A stretch of DNA of 64,000 nucleotides from IDS-8 sp035304345 (lineage in GTDB: Bacteria > Pseudomonadota > Gammaproteobacteria > Steroidobacterales > Woeseiaceae): assembly GCA_035304345.1 (NCBI GenBank), contig DATGQE010000016.1, forward strand, positions 47,032 through 111,031, in the 5' to 3' direction. The notes under the pieces were generated by a model that did no database searches, had not been told where the DNA came from, and worked only from the letters and a program-made list of their open reading frames with translations. Shown here one piece after another: positions 58,183 through 64,000 of this stretch. The position numbers and the translations under genes were made by a program. Each line of letters starts with the position of its first letter. Positions within the stretch are counted from its first letter, which is position 1.

Positions 58183-60170
58183 CAGTCTCCGTCGTCGTTC
58201 TGCCGGTCGGGATCGAGCGGCGGGAGAGTGGGGCGCTCGGCACCGGGCAGCATCGGGACCTCGGGGCCGAAGCGCGGCCGCTGGCCCTGCTGCAGCTCAC
58301 GGATGTAATTGTACTTCGACTCCGTCTCGATGCCGGCCTGCACGCTGTCGCGCAGGATCTTCGGCCGGATGAAGACCAGGAGGTTCGTCTTCACCTTGTC
58401 GGTCGTGCGCGTCCGGAACAGGTTGCCGAGCACGGGAATGCTGCCCAGCACGGGCACGCGCTGCTCGCTCTCGCGCAACGTGTCCTCGATCAGCCCGCCC
58501 AGGACGAGTATGTCGCCGTCCTCGACGATCACCGTCGTGTCGATCGTGCGCTGGTTGGTGATGATGTCCACCGCCCCCTGCGCGGACGGTGCAATGCTCG
58601 AGATCTCCTGGGAGATTCTGAGAATGAGGGTGCTGCCTTCGCTGATCTGCGGCGTGATCGTGAGCTTGGTGCCGATCTGCTCGCGCTGGATCGTCTGGAA
58701 CGGGTTCACCACGCCGCCGCCCGTCCCGGTGCCGGCGCTGGTGAAGGACCCGGTGAGGAACGGCACCTCCTGGCCGACGTTCAGGCTGGCCTCCTCGTTG
58801 TCGGTCGTGACGATGGACGGCGTGGAGATGATGTTGGTGTTGGCGTCGCCCTGCAGGGCGCGCAGGATCGCCGCGAAGCTGGTGCCGCGGTCGCTGATCC
58901 GGCCGACGCCGAGCGTGATGCCGCTGCCGATGAGGTTGGCGGGGTTCACGTCGCCGTTGGCGCCGAGGGCCGCGCCGAGCTGCACCACGCCCGGTCCGGC
59001 ATCCGGGAAGTTGGTGAGGCCGACCGCGTTGTTGTCGTTGCTGCCGTCCACCGCCCAGGTGACCCCGAGCTCCGAGGTCTTGTCGGCGGTCACCTCCACG
59101 ATGATCGCTTCCACGAGCACTTGTGGCCGCCGGATGTCCAGCTTGTCGATGATGGTATTGAGCGAACGCATCATCTTCGGCGGCGCGTTGATGATCAGCG
59201 CGTTCGTCTGCACGTCGGCCCAGACGCTCGCCTCGGTGGCGCCCGGCGGCGCCGCCCCCGCGCCGGCGCCCTGGCCGGCCGCCGCCTGGCTCCGCATGCC
59301 GGAGATCTGCTCCTGGAGCTTGGTGGCGAGCTCTTCCGCGTCCGCGTAGCGCAGGTACCGGACCTGCGTGTCGCCGCCGTCCTCGAGCGGCGTGTCCAGG
59401 TGCGCGATCAGGGCGCGCAGGCGCAGGCGCTCGTTTTTCTCGCCCCCGATCAGCACGCTGTTGGTGCGGGCATCGGCGACCATGTTGATCGTGACCGGCA
59501 TGCCGTCGGCCCGCGGTGCCTGGGCGAGCGTCGTCAGCACGCGGACGACCTCGGAAGACGTGGCATGCTGCAGCCGGATCACCTCCACGTCCTCGTCGCT
59601 GGACACGTCGATGCGCCGCACGATATCGATGATCCGCTGCATGTTCGCCGCGCGGTCGGAGATGATCAGCATGTTGGCGCCGGGCGGCGCAGCGAGGTGC
59701 CCGTACTGCGGGATCAGCGGCCGGAGCACCGGCACGAGCTGGGCGGCATTGACGTTCCGGACCTCGATCACCCGCGTCATCATGTCCTCGTCGGTTTCGG
59801 CTGCGGGCGTCGGGTACTGGCGGGCGCCGGCGTCCGGGAGGATCTTGACGACCTCACCCGTCTCGATGGCGACGTACCCGTGCACCTCGAGCACCGACAG
59901 GAATGCCGCGTAGAACGCTTCCGGCGACATCGGGGTCGAGGAGAGCATCGTCACCTTGGCGTTGACCCTGGGGTCGATGATGAAGTTGCGGTTCGTCACC
60001 GCGCTCACGGCCTCCACGATCTGCCGGATGTCGGCTTCCTTGTAGTTCGGCGTGATCGTCGTGCCGGAAGGCTGCTGCGAGGGTTGTTGCGCGAGCGCCG
60101 GCAGCGCGACCAGGCACAGCAGCACCGCGGCCAGCCGGCGGGCTGGCGTCCTGCAATCGTGTCGGCTCAT
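58182..60170 (-). CDS. gspD: Type II secretion secretin GspD
   Basis: GspD forms the outer-membrane secretin pore. The 662-residue protein has a signal peptide (AVLLCLVALPALA, cut near residue 25), an N0 domain (TPNYKEADIRQIVEAVSAVTNRNF), three further N domains with the linker rich in Gly and Ala, and the secretin domain with VPFLTGSF and VPVLGSIPVLGNLFR. No C-terminal S-domain cysteine or lipobox is evident. ATG at 60170 is used; an in-frame GTG at 60179 would add three residues. It lies 13 bp after gspC. Confidence 0.94.
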   Translation of the reverse strand: MSRHDCRTPARRLAAVLLCLVALPALAQQPSQQPSGTTITPNYKEADIRQIVEAVSAVTNRNFIIDPRVNAKVTMLSSTPMSPEAFYAAFLSVLEVHGYVAIETGEVVKILPDAGARQYPTPAAETDEDMMTRVIEVRNVNAAQLVPVLRPLIPQYGHLAAPPGANMLIISDRAANMQRIIDIVRRIDVSSDEDVEVIRLQHATSSEVVRVLTTLAQAPRADGMPVTINMVADARTNSVLIGGEKNERLRLRALIAHLDTPLEDGGDTQVRYLRYADAEELATKLQEQISGMRSQAAAGQGAGAGAAPPGATEASVWADVQTNALIINAPPKMMRSLNTIIDKLDIRRPQVLVEAIIVEVTADKTSELGVTWAVDGSNDNNAVGLTNFPDAGPGVVQLGAALGANGDVNPANLIGSGITLGVGRISDRGTSFAAILRALQGDANTNIISTPSIVTTDNEEASLNVGQEVPFLTGSFTSAGTGTGGGVVNPFQTIQREQIGTKLTITPQISEGSTLILRISQEISSIAPSAQGAVDIITNQRTIDTTVIVEDGDILVLGGLIEDTLRESEQRVPVLGSIPVLGNLFRTRTTDKVKTNLLVFIRPKILRDSVQAGIETESKYNYIRELQQGQRPRFGPEVPMLPGAERPTLPPLDPDRQNDDGD

Positions 60171-60183
60171 CGTTTCCACGCGT

Positions 60184-61110
60184 TTATTGTTCGTTGTCGA
60201 GGGTGAGCTGGCTCGTGGTCAGGGTGAGGACCTGCTGCTGCCCGTTCCGTTCCACGGTGACGGTCACCTGGTCCGACGTGCCCAGGCTTTGAAAGATTTC
60301 CATGGCCTGCTGCGGATCCGTGAGCGACGCACCGTTCACGTCCTTGATGAGGTCGCCGGGCCGCAGGCCGAGCGCGGCGAACTGCCGGCGGTTCCGGCCG
60401 GGATACACGCGGTAGCCCTGCTGCTGCCCGCCCACAAAGTAGGGGGTCGGGCGGATCACATCCGCGAGCCTCGTCACGTTCTCGGTGAGCACCTCCTGGA
60501 TGCTCGGGTTGGCATCCGCCGGCTGCCGGGCCACGCTGCGGCGCACCGGGGCGCTCGCGCTCTGCTCGTATTCCTGCGGCAGCTTGAGGGCTTCCAGCGC
60601 GCCGTTGCGGTTGAGGATGACCCGGTCCGGGTACACCGCGTGCAGCGTCGTCGACGGCGCGACGGTGTCGTTGATCGCATACACGCGCTCGTCGCGCCCG
60701 GATGCGGCGATGATCGCGATCGACTGCGCCGGATCGTTCGCCGTGATGGTGCCGCGCAGCGACAGGTTGAGCCGGGTCTCGGCGACGTCCTCGTGCGCCA
60801 CGGGGGCGGGGTCGACCGGCGCGTCGGCGGCATCCGCCTTGCCGAAGAGGTGTGCCGCGGCGATCGCCTGCACGTCCGCCGCCGCGGCGCGCGGGTCCGG
60901 GGTCGCGGCGCCGGGCACCGCGGCCGGGGGCTCGATACGGTCGCCGGCCGACGACCCCGGCACCAGCGCCCAGGCGATCTGCGCGAGCTGCCAGGCGATG
61001 GCGGCGACCAGGAGCCAGGTGATCCAGTGCGGCAGGCGCTCGTTCGCCACTGCCACGAGGCGGTCCCGATCGAGGGTCCTGAGATCGGACCAGTTCAATT
61101 CAATCGCCAT
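60184..61110 (-). CDS. gspC: Type II secretion protein GspC
   Basis: GspC is a bitopic inner-membrane protein that links the platform to the secretin. The 308-residue protein has one transmembrane helix (about residues 29-50, WITWLLVAAIAWQLAQIAWAL), an HR domain (about residues 100-175, ETRLNLSLRGTITANDPAQSIAII) and a C-terminal PDZ domain (YRVYPGRNRRQFAALGLRPGDLIKDVNG). ATG at 61110 fits the family; an in-frame upstream extension is unlikely. It starts the gspC-D-E-F operon. Confidence 0.92.
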   Translation of the reverse strand: MAIELNWSDLRTLDRDRLVAVANERLPHWITWLLVAAIAWQLAQIAWALVPGSSAGDRIEPPAAVPGAATPDPRAAAADVQAIAAAHLFGKADAADAPVDPAPVAHEDVAETRLNLSLRGTITANDPAQSIAIIAASGRDERVYAINDTVAPSTTLHAVYPDRVILNRNGALEALKLPQEYEQSASAPVRRSVARQPADANPSIQEVLTENVTRLADVIRPTPYFVGGQQQGYRVYPGRNRRQFAALGLRPGDLIKDVNGASLTDPQQAMEIFQSLGTSDQVTVTVERNGQQQVLTLTTSQLTLDNEQ

Positions 61111-61161
61111 ACAAGGATCGGCCTTCCCCCCTCGGGTGCTCGCCTGGCCCGGCTGCCCCGG

Positions 61162-61191
61162 ATGATACGGCTTGCGGCGCCGGACAAACAA
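61162..61191 (-). promoter_or_regulatory. Candidate gspC promoter
   Basis: On the minus strand TTGTTT (61191-61186), 18 bases and TATCAT (61167-61162) resemble a sigma-70 promoter. The leader would be about 45 nt to the gspC ATG at 61110. Confidence 0.45.
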
Positions 61192-61329
61192 GCCTGAGAG
61201 GCTGAAAAATCTTTACAGAGCAATCAACTACCGCTTCTTCTTGCGGCCGGGCTCAACTCGGGCGCCGGCGCGCGCGGACGCGCTGCGTGCCCGTGACCGG
61301 TGTTGGAGCCGGGCCCTTGTGCCCCCATA

Positions 61330-61335
61330 TATAAT
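61330..61335 (+). promoter_or_regulatory. Candidate -10 of the clpS promoter
   Basis: A consensus TATAAT lies at 61330-61335, but no -35 is found at 16-18 bases. It would give a leader of about 80 nt containing the inverted repeat at 61351-61382. Confidence 0.45.
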
Positions 61336-61350
61336 GGTTCCGTACGGTGC

Positions 61351-61382
61351 TTCGCGTGTCCGGCACCACTGTGACACGCGAA
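61351..61382 (+). repeat. 10-bp inverted repeat in the clpS leader
   Basis: TTCGCGTGTC (61351-61360) and GACACGCGAA (61373-61382) are perfect arms around a 12-base loop. It lies about 15 bases past the candidate -10 and 38 bases before clpS. It could be an operator or an mRNA hairpin. Confidence 0.6.
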
Positions 61383-61420
61383 ATTTGAAAAATCTCGGCT
61401 CATTGCTATTTTCGGGAATT

Positions 61421-61750
61421 ATGTCGGAAAGAGAGCGACACCGGACACGGACCCATGACCCCGACGTCGTGGTCCAGGAATCGCGGCCAAAGCTGAAACC
61501 GCCGCCGATGTACCGGGTCATATTGATCAACGACGACTATACCCCGATGGAGTTTGTCGTCGAAGTGCTGGAGACGGTTTTCGGGATGGAACGTTCCCGG
61601 GCCACGCGTGTCATGCTGGAGGTGCACACGAAAGGTAAGGGTGTCTGCGGCGTCTATACTTACGAGATCGCCGAGACGAAGGTCGCGCAGGTCACCAAGA
61701 TCGCGCAGCAGCAGCAGCACCCCTTGCTGTGCACGATGGAAGAGTCTTGA
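61421..61750 (+). CDS. clpS: ATP-dependent Clp protease adaptor ClpS
   Basis: ClpS delivers N-degron proteins to ClpAP. The 109-residue protein has a flexible N-terminus and the core domain with ILINDDYTPMEFVVEVLE (the Asn-Asp-Asp of the N-degron pocket) and VMLEVHTKGKGVCGVYTYE. ATG at 61421 is preceded by GGGAATT rather than a strong ribosome binding site. It lies 61 bp before clpA, its usual partner; the gap contains a small GCCGGT/ACCGGC hairpin without a T-run. Confidence 0.95.
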   Translation: MSERERHRTRTHDPDVVVQESRPKLKPPPMYRVILINDDYTPMEFVVEVLETVFGMERSRATRVMLEVHTKGKGVCGVYTYEIAETKVAQVTKIAQQQQHPLLCTMEES

Positions 61751-61811
61751 GGAAACACCCCGGGCCGGTACCCGCACCGGCAGTTCGTAAATTCGTATTG
61801 GTCTTTCGGTC

Positions 61812-64000
<2,189 letters not shown>

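Larger units (their letters stand above)
61111..61420. other. 310-bp divergent intergenic region gspC-clpS
   Basis: No protein gene fits here. The left part holds the candidate gspC promoter (61162-61191). The right part holds TATAAT at 61330-61335 and a 10-bp inverted repeat (61351-61382) before clpS. The middle (about 61200-61320) shows A+T-rich and G+C-rich patches without a recognised element. Confidence 0.6.

Noticed and set aside
61764..61781. GCCGGT/ACCGGC hairpin between clpS and clpA as a terminator
   Set aside because: Six pairs only and no T-run. It might reduce clpA expression slightly, but the evidence is too thin to list as a terminator.

Overview
The window is a gene-dense stretch of a gammaproteobacterial chromosome with high G+C (about two thirds or more, judged by eye). 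LpxK, KdsB, MsbA, LolCDE, an Lpp/OprI-type lipoprotein and type II secretion genes show a Gram-negative cell. Several blocks keep the order I recall from Pseudomonas aeruginosa: nagZ with an MTIP-type phosphorylase; mfd with csiV; lolCED, a DUF2062 gene, comEC, exbB, exbD, msbA, lpxK, kdsB, a tyrosine phosphatase and rne; then rluC, yceF, yceD, rpmF, plsX and fabH. The host is therefore probably a non-enteric gammaproteobacterium. I cannot name the genus. I found 64 protein genes, two of them cut by the window ends, and no tRNA, rRNA, insertion sequence, prophage or CRISPR array.

Layout. 1-4431: start of divergent ygfZ, then sdhCDAB with the FAD-attachment factor sdhE and a ygfX-like gene. 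4541-7588: envelope-stress operon rpoE-rseA-rseB-rseC behind a sigma-E type promoter, plus a glutaredoxin-like gene. 7734-14421: lepA-lepB-DUF4845-rnc-era-recO-pdxJ-acpS. 14431-19317: PolB-like exonuclease, rlmD, nagZ, MTIP-type phosphorylase and a PAS/degenerate-GGDEF protein. 19342-24253 (minus strand): csiV, mfd and a small exported protein. 24470-35917: lolC/lolE/lolD, DUF2062 (minus), comEC, exbB, exbD, msbA, lpxK, kdsB and a low-molecular-weight phosphatase. 35935-38753: rne with a long structured leader. 38796-43303: rluC, yceF (minus), yceD-rpmF-plsX-fabH. 43336-46469 (minus): DUF1232 gene and a CIO-type cytochrome bd operon. 46529-48530: GST, L,D-transpeptidase and an alanine-zipper lipoprotein. 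48693-54897: lexA-imuA-imuB-dnaE2. 54933-61110 (minus): an acidic protein and gspC-D-E-F. 61421-64000: clpS and clpA.

How the genes work together. Most of the window supports envelope building (LPS, lipoprotein export, peptidoglycan recycling and crosslinking, envelope stress sensing), respiration (complex II and bd oxidase), translation and rRNA maturation, and DNA repair. Genes within operons are tightly packed: GTGA, ATGA and TGATG overlaps recur (sdhD/sdhA, rseC/grx, pdxJ/acpS, exbB/exbD, lpxK/kdsB, plsX/fabH, cydA/cydB, imuB/dnaE2, gspD/gspE), and GTG or TTG starts are frequent.

No wholly new system is evident. The most accessory-looking unit is the SOS mutasome operon lexA-imuA-imuB-dnaE2, with a readable promoter and SOS box. 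Other points worth a second look are a sigma-E promoter before rpoE, a GspE lacking its zinc cysteines, a terminator embedded in the 3' end of the L,D-transpeptidase gene, a lipoprotein with an unusual Cys-Cys pair, several promoters that predict nearly leaderless mRNAs, and a 17-bp palindrome before comEC. All calls rest on reading the sequence and on family knowledge; no searches were run.
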